The notes under the pieces are model-generated. The model saw nothing but the letters and a program-made list of their open reading frames with translations, was not told the DNA's origin and ran no database searches. A program made the position numbers and the translations under genes. 21,269 nucleotides of DNA, taken from positions 1 to 21,269 of the forward strand of contig JBDIBA010000033.1 of the NCBI GenBank assembly GCA_039812705.1, given 5' to 3'. Every line of letters starts with the position of its first letter. Within the stretch, counting starts at the first letter, position 1. This stretch comes from JBDIBA01 sp039812705 (GTDB lineage Bacteria > Actinomycetota > Acidimicrobiia > Acidimicrobiales > JBBSGY01). Positions 1 to 7,602 of this stretch are shown here, piece by piece.

Positions 1-82
1 ACTGGCATGGTCGCTCACCTCTTTTGGTGTGCATCAACGCTATCGCGGGCCGTGGTGGGGACTGGTGTCATGGTCGGGCAGG

Positions 83-121
83 TCGGGCTCATCGGGCTCA
101 ACGTGAAGGGCTCAACGTGAA
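83..121. repeat. Two short tandem duplications upstream of tRNA-Gln
   Basis: A 9-nt unit, TCGGGCTCA, occurs twice in tandem (83-91, 92-100). A 14-nt unit, GGGCTCAACGTGAA, occurs twice perfectly (94-107, 108-121), overlapping the second 9-nt copy. The stretch from 1 to 160 shows no convincing gene: the open frames crossing it also run through the tRNA. The repeats sit about 40 nt before the tRNA, so they may lie in its promoter region, but no clear -35/-10 pair was recognised. Confidence 0.6.
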
Positions 122-160
122 CCGACAGCCAATCGGTTGTAGAGTCGGCGCCGCACTCCT

Positions 161-235
161 TCGGAGGTGGTGTAATCGGCAACACAACTGGTTCTGGTCC
201 AGTTATTAGGGGTTCGAGTCCTCTCCTCCGAACCA
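161..235 (+). tRNA. tRNA-Gln (anticodon CTG)
   Basis: A complete cloverleaf can be folded. The acceptor stem pairs TCGGAGG (161-167) with CCTCCGA (225-231), followed by discriminator A232 and an encoded CCA (233-235). The D stem is GTGT/ACAC. The anticodon stem ACTGG/CCAGT encloses loop TTCTGGT, giving anticodon CTG for glutamine codon CAG. The T arm AGGGG-TTCGAGT-CCTCT has one G-U pair. A U1-A72 first pair is typical of bacterial tRNA-Gln. Confidence 0.96.
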
Positions 236-523
236 TTTCTCTTCTGCGGGACTTCTGCGTGCCCTCTTGCCGCTGCCCGCCTCGCGCTTTTTTCGCCCAA
301 CCTCTCCGGCCACCTCTTTTTCGCGACCCGGCCGCGCCCTGTTTTCGCGAAAACTGTTACGTAAACGTCGTGATTTCCGCAATTTTCTGAAGAATCACGA
401 CACTTCCGTAACAGTTTTGGTTGGAGTGAGGAGGGGATGCGGTCCGTCGGGATGCGCCAAATCGCCCGTGACCGCACGCGCGGGTTGGTTGCGTCCGTTA
501 CGATGCTCCTCGGCTTACCGCTC
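236..523. other. Gene-free spacer between the two tRNAs
   Basis: These 288 bases hold no supportable gene; the open frames here also run through one or both tRNAs. The first half is pyrimidine-rich and contains variants of the motif TTTTTCGC near 286, 314 and 342. The middle holds the palindrome and long inverted repeat listed separately. The last 100 bases before tRNA-Glu are unremarkable, and no confident promoter was found. Confidence 0.6.
341..418. repeat. Long imperfect inverted repeat with adjoining palindrome
   Basis: Arms at 350-375 and 393-418 are reverse complements at 23 of 26 positions, separated by a 17-nt loop. The left arm begins AAAACTGTTACG and the right arm ends CGTAACAGTTTT. 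The left arm overlaps a perfect 14-nt palindrome, GTTTTCGCGAAAAC (341-354). The A-tract/T-tract ends resemble a bidirectional intrinsic terminator, but the stem is unusually long and not GC-rich. It could end tRNA-Gln transcription, be a REP-like element or be a protein site. No second copy was seen in this window. Confidence 0.75.
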
Positions 524-599
524 GGTCCCATCGTCTAGCGGCCTAGGACACCACCCTCTCAAGGTGGGTACACGGGTTCAAATCCCGTTGGGACTGCCA
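524..599 (+). tRNA. tRNA-Glu (anticodon CTC)
   Basis: The cloverleaf is clear: acceptor strands GGTCCCA (524-530) and TGGGACT (589-595), discriminator G596 and encoded CCA (597-599). The anticodon stem CCACC/GGTGG encloses CTCTCAA, giving anticodon CTC for glutamate codon GAG. The T arm is ACGGG-TTCAAAT-CCCGT (572-588). The first acceptor pair is a G-U wobble rather than the usual Watson-Crick pair, a small oddity. It follows tRNA-Gln by about 290 nt in the same orientation. Confidence 0.96.
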
Positions 600-633
600 A
601 ACCATCGTTTCGCCCGATGAAGGTGGCAATCAA

Positions 634-1584
634 GTGCTCAAAACTGGACGTGTTCGAGTCGCAATTATTGGGCTGGGTTCCATTGCCGCCAAGGTGTACC
701 TGCCCGAGCTGACTCAGCGGCAAGATGTTGAGGTCGTTGCACTCTGTAGCCGCCGTCGCGAGACGGTTGAGAATTACGGCGGGCTCTACAGAATTGACCA
801 GCAGTTCACGGCACTTGACGAAGTGCTGAGTCTGCGCCCCGATATCGTATTCGTCCACGCATCAACTTCGGCATACTTCGGGATTGTAGAGCCTTGCTTG
901 TAAGCAGGCATCCACGTCTTTGTCGACAAGCCGCTGACCGACGACATCAACAAAACGAAGGCGTTAGTCGATCTTGCCCTCAAGAAGGGGCTCTTGCTGG
1001 CCGTGGGTTTCAATCGCCGGTTTGCACCTTTGGTGAGAAACGCGATTGAAGCCGTGGGCGAGGTGTCCCTTGTTCAAATGGAAAAATATCGCACCGGACC
1101 CGACGGTTTCATGAGTCGTGATGCCATCTCTGACGATGTGATTCACCTTACTGACACTCTGGTGTTGGTTGGCGGGGCTGATGTGGAGCTGAACGAATGT
1201 GTGAAGCGCGAGGATCGCGAAGGGCACTTGTTGCTTTCAAGCGGAACGTTGGTTTCTAAGACTTGCGTGGCTCGTTTTGCCATGCACCGCAAGACTGGAG
1301 CCGACTTTGAACGACTTTCCATTTGCGGCGATGGTGCCTCCGCCGAGATCGTGAACTTGGAACAAATGGCGTTACGTACATTCGATGCCCAGGCGGCGAC
1401 GTCTGAAGTTACGCAGACGGGTAGCGGGAGTTGGGATTCGATTGCGCGCAGACGTGGGTTCTCTCCGATGATTGACCACGTCATCGACTCGCTTGAAGAG
1501 CCTCAGAACTGTTCAATCAGTGCTTTGCAACTGATTCGCACGCATGAGATTGTCGAGACACTTTGCGACAGTCCAGCGAGCTGA
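634..1584 (+). pseudogene. Gfo/Idh/MocA-family oxidoreductase with internal TAA
   Basis: NAD(P)-dependent sugar or cyclitol dehydrogenase family; the substrate cannot be told from sequence. One frame runs from GTG 634 to TGA 1584 (316 codons before the stop), but codon 90 (901-903) is TAA. Before it lies the Rossmann start VRVAIIGLGSIAAKVY and a CSRRRE strand end. Directly after it comes AGIHVFVDKPL, the family's EKP-like motif with the conserved Lys, then GFNRRF and a DDVIHLTDTL segment with the expected His. Family members usually read CLEAGxHVF here, so GAA or GAG to TAA is the likely change. TAA is a normal stop in this window (20496-20498). A weak AAGG lies about 10 nt before the GTG. 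Nonsense pseudogene or sequence error; a downstream restart could make only the C-terminal domain. Confidence 0.85.
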
Positions 1585-1639
1585 ATTGTCGAGGGATCAA
1601 CCTGAAACTCGCCTGATAACCTCAAATGCATGGCAGGCG

Positions 1640-1683
1640 TCAACTGAACATCGCGTGATTCCATAGTTACCAAGTTCAGTTGA
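1640..1683. promoter_or_regulatory. Inverted repeat touching the kinase ribosome binding site
   Basis: TCAACTGAAC (1640-1649) and GTTCAGTTGA (1674-1683) are a perfect 10-bp inverted repeat with a 24-nt loop. The right arm ends against the AAAGGA Shine-Dalgarno (about 1683-1688) of the kinase start at 1694. In RNA this could form a 5' leader hairpin affecting ribosome access; in DNA it could be an operator. Both roles are inference from position. Confidence 0.4.
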
Positions 1684-1693
1684 AAGGACGGTC

Positions 1694-2665
1694 ATGTCTA
1701 GTGCCGTTTCAAATCTCATCGGCGGTGTCCAGTCCGCTGACCTCCGCCAGACTTATGACCCTAAAGATGCTGTTCTATTTGCGCGACTGGGGTATCCGAA
1801 TGCAGAGCCGTTGAACAACGGCATGGAATCCGCTGTCTACTCACTTTCCGACAGCCATGTTGGCAAGGTCTGGAGAAAACGTTCGCAAGCAGACGTACTT
1901 CTCTTGCAGCGCTTCTATCGGGAACTGGCTGATCGAGACCTTCCGTTCGCGACTCCGCTGATCTCGGAAGTGATCGAAGTGGAGGGTGCTGTCTTGTCGA
2001 TCGAACGGCGGCTTCCTGGCAAGCCGTTTGGCTCTGACGTTCGCTCAGGTCAGTTGATTGGTATCGATCGGCTCATCCATGTGATGGAGGTTCTTCAGTC
2101 CGTTGATGTCCGGTGCGCAAGGGAGTTGTCTGTTCTTGATGAAAATGACTCTCCATGGTTGCCCGAAATATCGTTTGCTGAAGGGCTCGTTGACCTTTTG
2201 GACCGGCGTGTCGCACGATTCGGCGATCAGTTACGGCTATCGGTTGAACGGTTTGACGACAAGTTGAGCGTTATCAAAGAGCGGGTTAGGCGCGTCGAAC
2301 CGTTCAAACCGTGTCTGATTCACGGCGACCTTGGCGGCGACAACTTGTTGGTTGACGAAACGTTCAATGTTGTAGGTGTGTTGGACTTTGGATTCCTCTC
2401 GACATCTGGAGACCCGCGTTTCGACGCTTCCATCGTTTCGGGTGTGTTCGACATGTGGAGTTCTCGTGCGCAGCTCCGCCAGCATCAGTTTGATGCGCTC
2501 CTTGACCAACACCTTGGCTATGAGCGTGACCTTTTGAAGATCTATCGATCTGCTTACGCAATCATCGTTGCGAGTGCGTATGACTCAAGAGGTCAAGACG
2601 GTCAGTTCTGGTGGTCGGCCACACTGCTGAATCGTCCGGACATTCACGAACTCTTGTTGTCGTAG
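1694..2665 (+). CDS. APH-fold phosphotransferase (aminoglycoside/choline kinase family)
   Basis: A 323-residue protein of the aminoglycoside phosphotransferase/choline kinase superfamily, which uses ATP to phosphorylate a small-molecule hydroxyl. The N-lobe contains ESAVYSLSDSHVGKVWRK, with a candidate ATP-binding Lys. The catalytic loop HGDLGGDNLL has His210 and Asp212, and the metal-binding DFG follows at 231-233 in VLDFGFLSTSGDPRFD. Length is normal and no transmembrane segment is evident. AAAGGA sits a few bases before ATG 1694. Homoserine-kinase-like, macrolide-kinase-like and sugar-kinase proteins share this fold, so the substrate is unassigned; drug resistance should not be inferred. 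It follows the broken oxidoreductase by 109 nt in the same direction, and both could belong to sugar or cyclitol metabolism. Confidence 0.85.
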   Translation: MSSAVSNLIGGVQSADLRQTYDPKDAVLFARLGYPNAEPLNNGMESAVYSLSDSHVGKVWRKRSQADVLLLQRFYRELADRDLPFATPLISEVIEVEGAVLSIERRLPGKPFGSDVRSGQLIGIDRLIHVMEVLQSVDVRCARELSVLDENDSPWLPEISFAEGLVDLLDRRVARFGDQLRLSVERFDDKLSVIKERVRRVEPFKPCLIHGDLGGDNLLVDETFNVVGVLDFGFLSTSGDPRFDASIVSGVFDMWSSRAQLRQHQFDALLDQHLGYERDLLKIYRSAYAIIVASAYDSRGQDGQFWWSATLLNRPDIHELLLS

Positions 2666-2718
2666 TCAATTCGCGCAGCTCGACCTGTTGAGATGTCCTG
2701 AAGCTCAAGACTCTGAAA

Positions 2719-2820
2719 ATGGTCGACCAGACAATGAGTTGGGCTCTGTGGTCCATCGCGTGCACCCTGTTTTGGGCCAGTTGCTTGCTGTCTGTGCTCT
2801 CGATGGGATGGAATCAATGA
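2719..2820 (+). CDS. Tiny predicted membrane protein (33 aa)
   Basis: A 33-codon frame starts MVDQTMSWALWSIACTLFW and continues as a single strongly hydrophobic stretch (about residues 6-29), ending MGWNQ. Its TGA (2818-2820) overlaps the next ATG (2817-2819) as ATGA, a common translational-coupling junction. No strong Shine-Dalgarno precedes ATG 2719, which lowers confidence. Alternatively, adding one G to the GGG near 2805 would fuse it to the downstream frame, making this the N-terminal membrane anchor of that protein. The same type of missing base is suspected elsewhere in the window. I do not recognise a family. Confidence 0.45.
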   Translation: MVDQTMSWALWSIACTLFWASCLLSVLSMGWNQ

Positions 2821-3562
2821 CCGAGAGTGCTCGGGTTCGTGAGTCGCTAGCGTCGCGTGTCGAGACTATTGGAAGGCTTGCAGAACGGCAGCTTGCCGCC
2901 GGGTCAACCAGTGCGATCACCGTTGCAGTCCTTGGCTCGATTGCCAGATCTCGTGACGTGCAACGTCAGGTGAACGCAATCCGGGTCGAGCTTGAGGGCA
3001 TCACCCCAGAACGTGCGAGCGCCGAGTTTGAGGTCCTGGATGCGAAAGTTCAGAGTCACTTCATTAGGAATGAAGGGGCTCTTCGAGGTTCTGGGAATGG
3101 TACAGGCAAACGTCGCAGATCTTCATGCAGTATCAAAAAGAGTTTGATGCGCGCCACTCAGAGCAATTCCCGGACCAAGGTTTGCGTTTGCCTATGAGGC
3201 GAGCTGCGGAAGTGGTCAACAAGGATGATCAACGCAAGACGCCGATTACTTCTGCGATCAGTGACCGGATGCGTGAGAACAACAAGCGGATGTCTATGTT
3301 GTCAACGGACGCTCCTTCCGACCTGGCTGCGCAAGGACTGACTCGTGAACTTGTCGAGTTTGAAACTTGGATGTTGATCCCCGCGATGGTGAACGAGCGC
3401 GGAGAAGGCATTAGCTCGTACGACATCGCAACCCGGGTAGGCGCAGTGACGCGTGATGTGCCGATGACCTCTGAGGGGCGCGATGACTTGCTTACTTTGA
3501 CGGCTAATCACATGAACGTTTTGGTTCACAAGGCTGACCAAGCGAAGGGACTCTCGCTCTAG
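2817..3562 (+). pseudogene. Unrecognised gene with -1 frameshift
   Basis: The first part starts MTESARVRESLASRVETIG at 2817 and reads well to about SHFIRNEG near 3078. It then becomes basic and low-quality until its stop at 3197. The frame one base back reads SSRFWEWYRQTSQIFMQYQ and continues to TAG at 3562, ending ADQAKGLSL. That second frame has a TGA at 3071-3073, so the switch lies between 3074 and 3197. Adding one G to GGGG (3074-3077) restores a 248-residue, mostly charged, helical-looking protein. No conserved motif or family was recognised. With the tiny membrane ORF upstream it could be a two-gene unit or one anchored protein. It ends convergently with ackA, 63 nt apart. Real frameshift or assembly error. 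Confidence 0.6.
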
Positions 3563-3625
3563 CGCAATCAAACTCCGTCTATGTCGACCACGTTGAACGC
3601 TTGCCGGTGCGCCAGCGCGCTTGAC

Positions 3626-4618
3626 TCAAACCGCCACACGAAGCCCGTGATGCGCCATAACGAGTTCCTCATTAGCCGCAACGACGACGGTCTCGAACGG
3701 TTGTAGTGCGTTGACAGCACTCACGATTCGCGTGCGGATGTCGGCCGAGTTCTCGCCGATGCCGCCTGTGAACACCAAAGAGTCAAGGCCGCCAAGCATC
3801 ACCCCGTACGCACCGACGTAATGCGCAATGCGATAACAGAAAAAGTCAACTGCAAAGCGGGCGTCGGCATCGTCGCGAGCAAGGATTGATGCCATTGCGT
3901 GCTCGCCGGCCAACGCATGCAAGCCCGCTTCCCGCGTGAGCATTTCTTCGATCTCGCCATGACTGTGTCCCTGGCGCAGCAGGTAAAGAACCAAGCCGGG
4001 GTCTAGGTCGCCAGGACGGGTGGCCATGATGACGCCGCCAATGGGTGTGAAACCCATCGAAGTGTCGACGGACTGACCATTTCTAACCGCGGTCACACTG
4101 CAGCCGCTTCCAAGATGGGCAATCACGCACCGCTTCGCGAGTTTGGGGTCAAGGGTTGTTACAACGTGTTCGCACGACAGTCCGTGGAATCCGTAGCGGC
4201 GAACCGCGGTTCCAATGGCATTGCTCGGCAACGCGTAACGCGCAGCAACTTCGGGAAGGTTGTGATGAAAAGCCGTATCGAAGCAGGCAACTTGCCGTGC
4301 GTCGGGAAACGCCGAACGAGCAAGGTTCAGTGTTGAAAGTGCCGCGGTCATGTGAAGAGGTGCAAGCCCAGCCACGGCTTCGAGGTCTCGAATCAAAGTC
4401 TCGTTGATGACTGCAGGTCCAAAATGATTTGGTCCGCCGTGCACAAAGCGATGCACGACAACAGTTGGGGACTTGGCAAACCCCACAAGCGCGGCTTCAC
4501 TCAGTTCGTTCGTGGAGAAAGAACCTCGCGCGATCTCGTGCAGTTCCGGCTGGGTCTCAAAGCTTGCAAGCTTCACGGACGAAGAGCCGACATTGATGCA
4601 AAGCACCGAGCTGCTCAT
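3626..4618 (-). CDS. ackA: Acetate kinase, compact form
   Basis: Converts acetyl phosphate and ADP to acetate and ATP in the cytosol. The family signatures appear in order: INVGSSSVK at the N-terminus, HRFVHGG, ACFDTAFH, YGFHGLSCEHV, IAHLGSGCSV followed by DTSMGFTPIGG, the ATRPGDLDPG loop with the catalytic Arg, FTGGIGENSADIR, and NEEL near the end. It is only about 330 residues, against roughly 400 usually; the deficit is mainly before HRFVHGG, yet no motif is missing. I chose ATG 4618 over the in-frame ATG 4633 because it begins at the family's expected MSSSVLCINVG and forms an ATGA overlap with the phosphoketolase stop (TGA 4617-4615), implying coupled translation. The partner gene supplies its substrate. 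Confidence 0.95.
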   Translation of the reverse strand: MSSSVLCINVGSSSVKLASFETQPELHEIARGSFSTNELSEAALVGFAKSPTVVVHRFVHGGPNHFGPAVINETLIRDLEAVAGLAPLHMTAALSTLNLARSAFPDARQVACFDTAFHHNLPEVAARYALPSNAIGTAVRRYGFHGLSCEHVVTTLDPKLAKRCVIAHLGSGCSVTAVRNGQSVDTSMGFTPIGGVIMATRPGDLDPGLVLYLLRQGHSHGEIEEMLTREAGLHALAGEHAMASILARDDADARFAVDFFCYRIAHYVGAYGVMLGGLDSLVFTGGIGENSADIRTRIVSAVNALQPFETVVVAANEELVMAHHGLRVAV

Positions 4619-6984
4619 TGGACGGCGCTCCATGTCCAGTCGCGAACCTCTGGCATGTCCTCGAAATGGTCGCGGATGTAAGAGTCGTGTTTGTCAATCA
4701 TGGCAGCGCAATGCTCAAGCAACTTGTCGGAGCCCTGCGGAACGCCCTGCGCGCGGCGAACCGACTCGGCGGCCAAGTGGTAACGACTGACTTCGTTGAG
4801 CACCACCATGTCAAACGGCGTCGTGGTTGTGCCTTGTTCGACAAAACCTCGGACGTGAAAACGCCCCGCGTTCGCACGTCCGTGAATTACGTGGTGAATG
4901 GCTTGCGCATAGCCATGAAACGCAAAAACAACATCGACATCGTTCGTGAAGAGGTCGGCGAACGCGTTATCGGTCAGTCCATGCGGGTGTTGTGATGGCG
5001 TGCAAAGTTTCATCAGGTCGACAACGTTCACAAAGCGCACTTTGAGTTGGGGAAGCCATTCACGTAAGAGTTCGGCTGCTGCAAGCGTTTCCATGGTCAT
5101 GACATCGCCAGCGCAGGCAAGTACGACATCTGGTTTGTCGCCTCCATCGCTTGAGGCCCAGTCCCAAATGCCCGCGCCAGCCTTGCAGTGTTCTGCGGCC
5201 GCGTCGAAATCCAAGTACTGCAGTTGAGGTTGCTTGTCGATGACGATCAAGTTGACGTAGTTGGTTGTCTGCAGGCAGTGGTTTGCAACGGACAGCAGAC
5301 AGTTGGCATCGGGAGGTAGGTAGACACGCGACACGCTGCTGCGCATTGTTGTCACGACGTCAATGAGTCCGGGGCCCTGATGGCTAAAGCCGTTGTGGTC
5401 GTTTCGCCAACACGTCGACGTCAACAAGATGTTCAGCGACGACACAGGGGAGCGCCACGGTACGCGGGTCGACTCTTCTAGCCACTTTGCGTGTTGCACG
5501 GTCATTGACGCAGAAACCATGGCGAATGCTTCATATGTTGCGAACAAGCCATGTCGTCCTGTCAGCAGGTAGCCCTCCAGCCATCCTTCACAAAGATGTT
5601 CACTCAACACTTCAAGCACACGTCCATCGCGCGAGACGTGTTCGTCTGTGTCCAGCACGGGCAACATCGACATGCGGTTCTCAACGTCAAAGACTGGAGT
5701 CAAGCGATTGGAGTTTGTTTCATCCGGGCAAAACAAGCGAAAGTTCGCGCTCGAAGCGTTGTGGGTGAACACCTCACGAAGAAACTCGCCAAGTTGTCGC
5801 GTTGATTCCTGGCGCTTGCTGCCGGGCCTATTTACATCAACAGCGTGCGTGTGGGGGTCGGGCAAGCGGAGCGGAACGCGAACCGCGCCGCCGTTGGACT
5901 GAGGCAGAGAACCCATCCTCTTCGGACCCTTGGGTGCAAGTGCGCGCAACCGTTCGACCAGTGTTCCGTTCTCATCAAAGAGTTGGTTTGGTTGGTAACT
6001 GCGCAGCCAGCGTTCTAGTTCGCGAAGATGCTCGGGGTTTTCACGAACCTGTGACAGTGGCACCTGGTGAGAGCGAAACGTGCCTTGCACCTGTTTGTCG
6101 TCAACAACGTCAGGTCCGGTCCAGCCTTTCGGCGTGCGCAACACGATCAGCGGCCAGGGCTTCAGTTCGGGACTTGCCTCGATTGGATCTTGTTGTCGTG
6201 CGGCTTCTTGGATCGCTTGGATGTCGTCGTAGCAATCGCGCAGAACGTCAGCGAACGTTTCGTGCACGTGGCGAACGTCGTGACCGCTGACGATTCGCGG
6301 CGAGTAGCCAAGTGCTCGGAAATACTCGACGAGTCGTTCATCTGACCACCGTCCCATGACGGTTGGCCCAGAGATCTTGTACCCGTTGAGGTGAAGGATT
6401 GGTAACACTGCGCCGTCGCGCGCCGGGTTTAGAAACTCAACGCTTTCCCATGACGCAGCAAGAGGGCCAGTTTCTGCTTCGCCGTCACCAACAACACATG
6501 CAACCAATAAGTCTGGGTTGTCGAAGGCCGCGCCAAAGGCGTGCGCGAGCGCATACCCAAGTTCGCCGCCCTCGTGAATTGAACCCGGTGTGGGAACGCT
6601 GACGTGACTTGGGATGCCACCGGGTGTCGAAAAGCGGCGAATGAGTCGAACCAAACCGTCTCTGTCCTCGCTGACTTCGGGGTAGCAGTCGGAGTAACTG
6701 CCCTCCAGGTAAGTGTTCGCAACAATCGCGGGTCCGCCGTGTCCCGGTCCGGCAACGTAGAGAACATTGGTGTCGGTATCGGTGATCAGCTTGTTGAGGT
6801 GTACGTAAACGAGGTTTAACCCCGGCGACGTTCCCCAGTGTCCAAGGAGTCGTGGCTTGATGTGCTCCGCCGTCAGTGGTTCACGCAGCAGCGGGTTGTC
6901 GCGGAGATATATCTGCGCAACGGTCAAGTAGTTGGCGGCATTCCAGTATTCAATGAGTTCATTGAGGTTTTGACTGCTGGTCAC
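4615..6984 (-). CDS. xfp: Xylulose-5-phosphate/fructose-6-phosphate phosphoketolase
   Basis: Thiamine-diphosphate enzyme splitting xylulose 5-phosphate (often also fructose 6-phosphate) with phosphate into acetyl phosphate and glyceraldehyde 3-phosphate (or erythrose 4-phosphate). Family features seen: LTVAQIYLRDNPLLREPL, LLGHWGTSPGLNLVYVHLN, GPGHGGPAIVANTYLEGSYS, PTPGSIHEGGELGYALAHAF, the ThDP-binding VGDGEAETGP, LNGYKISGPTV, and FSHQGPGLIDV in the C-terminal half. GTG 6984 gives 789 residues, normal for the family, begins at VTSSQNLNELIEYWN and has AAAGGGG about 10 nt upstream. The longer frame to 7104 adds an atypical tail and is rejected. It overlaps ackA by 4 nt, forming the classic xfp-ackA pair that makes ATP from pentose phosphates. 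Confidence 0.96.
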   Translation of the reverse strand: MTSSQNLNELIEYWNAANYLTVAQIYLRDNPLLREPLTAEHIKPRLLGHWGTSPGLNLVYVHLNKLITDTDTNVLYVAGPGHGGPAIVANTYLEGSYSDCYPEVSEDRDGLVRLIRRFSTPGGIPSHVSVPTPGSIHEGGELGYALAHAFGAAFDNPDLLVACVVGDGEAETGPLAASWESVEFLNPARDGAVLPILHLNGYKISGPTVMGRWSDERLVEYFRALGYSPRIVSGHDVRHVHETFADVLRDCYDDIQAIQEAARQQDPIEASPELKPWPLIVLRTPKGWTGPDVVDDKQVQGTFRSHQVPLSQVRENPEHLRELERWLRSYQPNQLFDENGTLVERLRALAPKGPKRMGSLPQSNGGAVRVPLRLPDPHTHAVDVNRPGSKRQESTRQLGEFLREVFTHNASSANFRLFCPDETNSNRLTPVFDVENRMSMLPVLDTDEHVSRDGRVLEVLSEHLCEGWLEGYLLTGRHGLFATYEAFAMVSASMTVQHAKWLEESTRVPWRSPVSSLNILLTSTCWRNDHNGFSHQGPGLIDVVTTMRSSVSRVYLPPDANCLLSVANHCLQTTNYVNLIVIDKQPQLQYLDFDAAAEHCKAGAGIWDWASSDGGDKPDVVLACAGDVMTMETLAAAELLREWLPQLKVRFVNVVDLMKLCTPSQHPHGLTDNAFADLFTNDVDVVFAFHGYAQAIHHVIHGRANAGRFHVRGFVEQGTTTTPFDMVVLNEVSRYHLAAESVRRAQGVPQGSDKLLEHCAAMIDKHDSYIRDHFEDMPEVRDWTWSAVQ

Positions 6985-7164
6985 CGCGTTTTTACCCCTT
7001 TTCGCCGGTGAATTGCCGAGCGCAACCCACACGGCAACGGTAGGCATAAATGCGGACAGATGGCCTGCAATTGGCACCTGAATAGTCGCTGTGAGGCGGA
7101 CCATTGTCGTTGCCCGCCTTGACCGTGATGGATAGGTTGGGGTCGCACGAAACTGGAGGCAGAG
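6985..7164. promoter_or_regulatory. Divergent promoter region of xfp and universal stress gene
   Basis: These 180 bases separate the divergent xfp-ackA and stress-protein operons and must hold promoters for both, unless xfp starts further upstream. On the plus strand GGAGG lies about 6 nt before ATG 7165. A TTGACC (near 7118) is a possible -35, but no good -10 follows at standard spacing. Shared regulation is suggested only by the divergent layout. Confidence 0.4.
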
Positions 7165-7602
7165 ATGAGCAATTCATCCGTAGTAGTGGGCATTGACGGT
7201 TCTTCACACGGGCGAGCAGCGCTTCAGTGGGCTGCGAACGAAGCAAACCTGCGCAAGTGCGAACTTTTGGTCATCCACGCATTTGATTCGCCCTGGAATT
7301 ACTGGAGCGGGCCGACCGCCGCGGTTCCGATGGAAGACGTCGAGAAGGAACAGCAGCGCTTGTTGGCTGCTGAACTCGATGTCGTCACCGGACAGTTCCC
7401 GGGCCTCACTGTCAACTCTGAGATCGTCAATGATTTTGCGGCACGCACCTTGATTGATCGATCCGAAGATGCAGCCCTCGTTGTTGTCGGTTCACGCGGC
7501 AAGGGCGGATTCAGCGGTTTGCTCCTTGGTTCGGTCAGTCAACAAGTGGTGCAGCACGCACACTGCCCGGTTGTTGTTGTGCATGAAGATCAACAGTCAT
7601 GA
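7165..7602 (+). CDS. Universal stress protein (UspA family, ATP-binding type)
   Basis: A 145-residue single Usp domain, a cytosolic nucleotide-binding stress protein. The N-terminal strand VVVGIDGSSHGRAALQWA is the family start, with the conserved Asp after VGI. The C-terminal GSRGKGGFSGLLLGSVSQQV matches the ATP-binding pattern G-2x-G-9x-G-S of nucleotide-binding Usp proteins, followed by CPVVVVHE. GGAGG gives a good ribosome binding site. Its TGA overlaps the next ATG (ATGA at 7599-7602), so the FMN-binding protein is probably translationally coupled. Such Usp/PNPOx pairs and divergent phosphoketolase genes suggest a role in redox or energy stress; that is inference. Confidence 0.93.
   Translation: MSNSSVVVGIDGSSHGRAALQWAANEANLRKCELLVIHAFDSPWNYWSGPTAAVPMEDVEKEQQRLLAAELDVVTGQFPGLTVNSEIVNDFAARTLIDRSEDAALVVVGSRGKGGFSGLLLGSVSQQVVQHAHCPVVVVHEDQQS

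Noticed and set aside
112..531. Long minus-strand open frame across the tRNA region
   Set aside because: It runs antisense through the whole of tRNA-Gln and into the start of tRNA-Glu, has no family motifs and a basic, repetitive composition, so it is a chance frame.
901..903. TAA as a recoded sense codon or selenocysteine/pyrrolysine-type site
   Set aside because: Selenocysteine uses TGA and pyrrolysine TAG; TAA ends tag at 20496-20498 and other genes use all three stops normally, so recoding is unlikely.
1694..2665. Antibiotic-resistance aminoglycoside kinase
   Set aside because: Only the general APH fold is visible; environmental homologues mostly act on metabolites, and no mobile element or resistance context is present.
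3070..3100. Programmed -1 ribosomal frameshift
   Set aside because: No canonical slippery heptamer is found in phase, nor an evident downstream pseudoknot; a missing base in GGGG explains the break more simply.
6985..7104. Longer N-terminus for the phosphoketolase
   Set aside because: The extra 40 residues are unlike the family, and GTG 6984 has a good upstream AAAGGGG and the correct family start.
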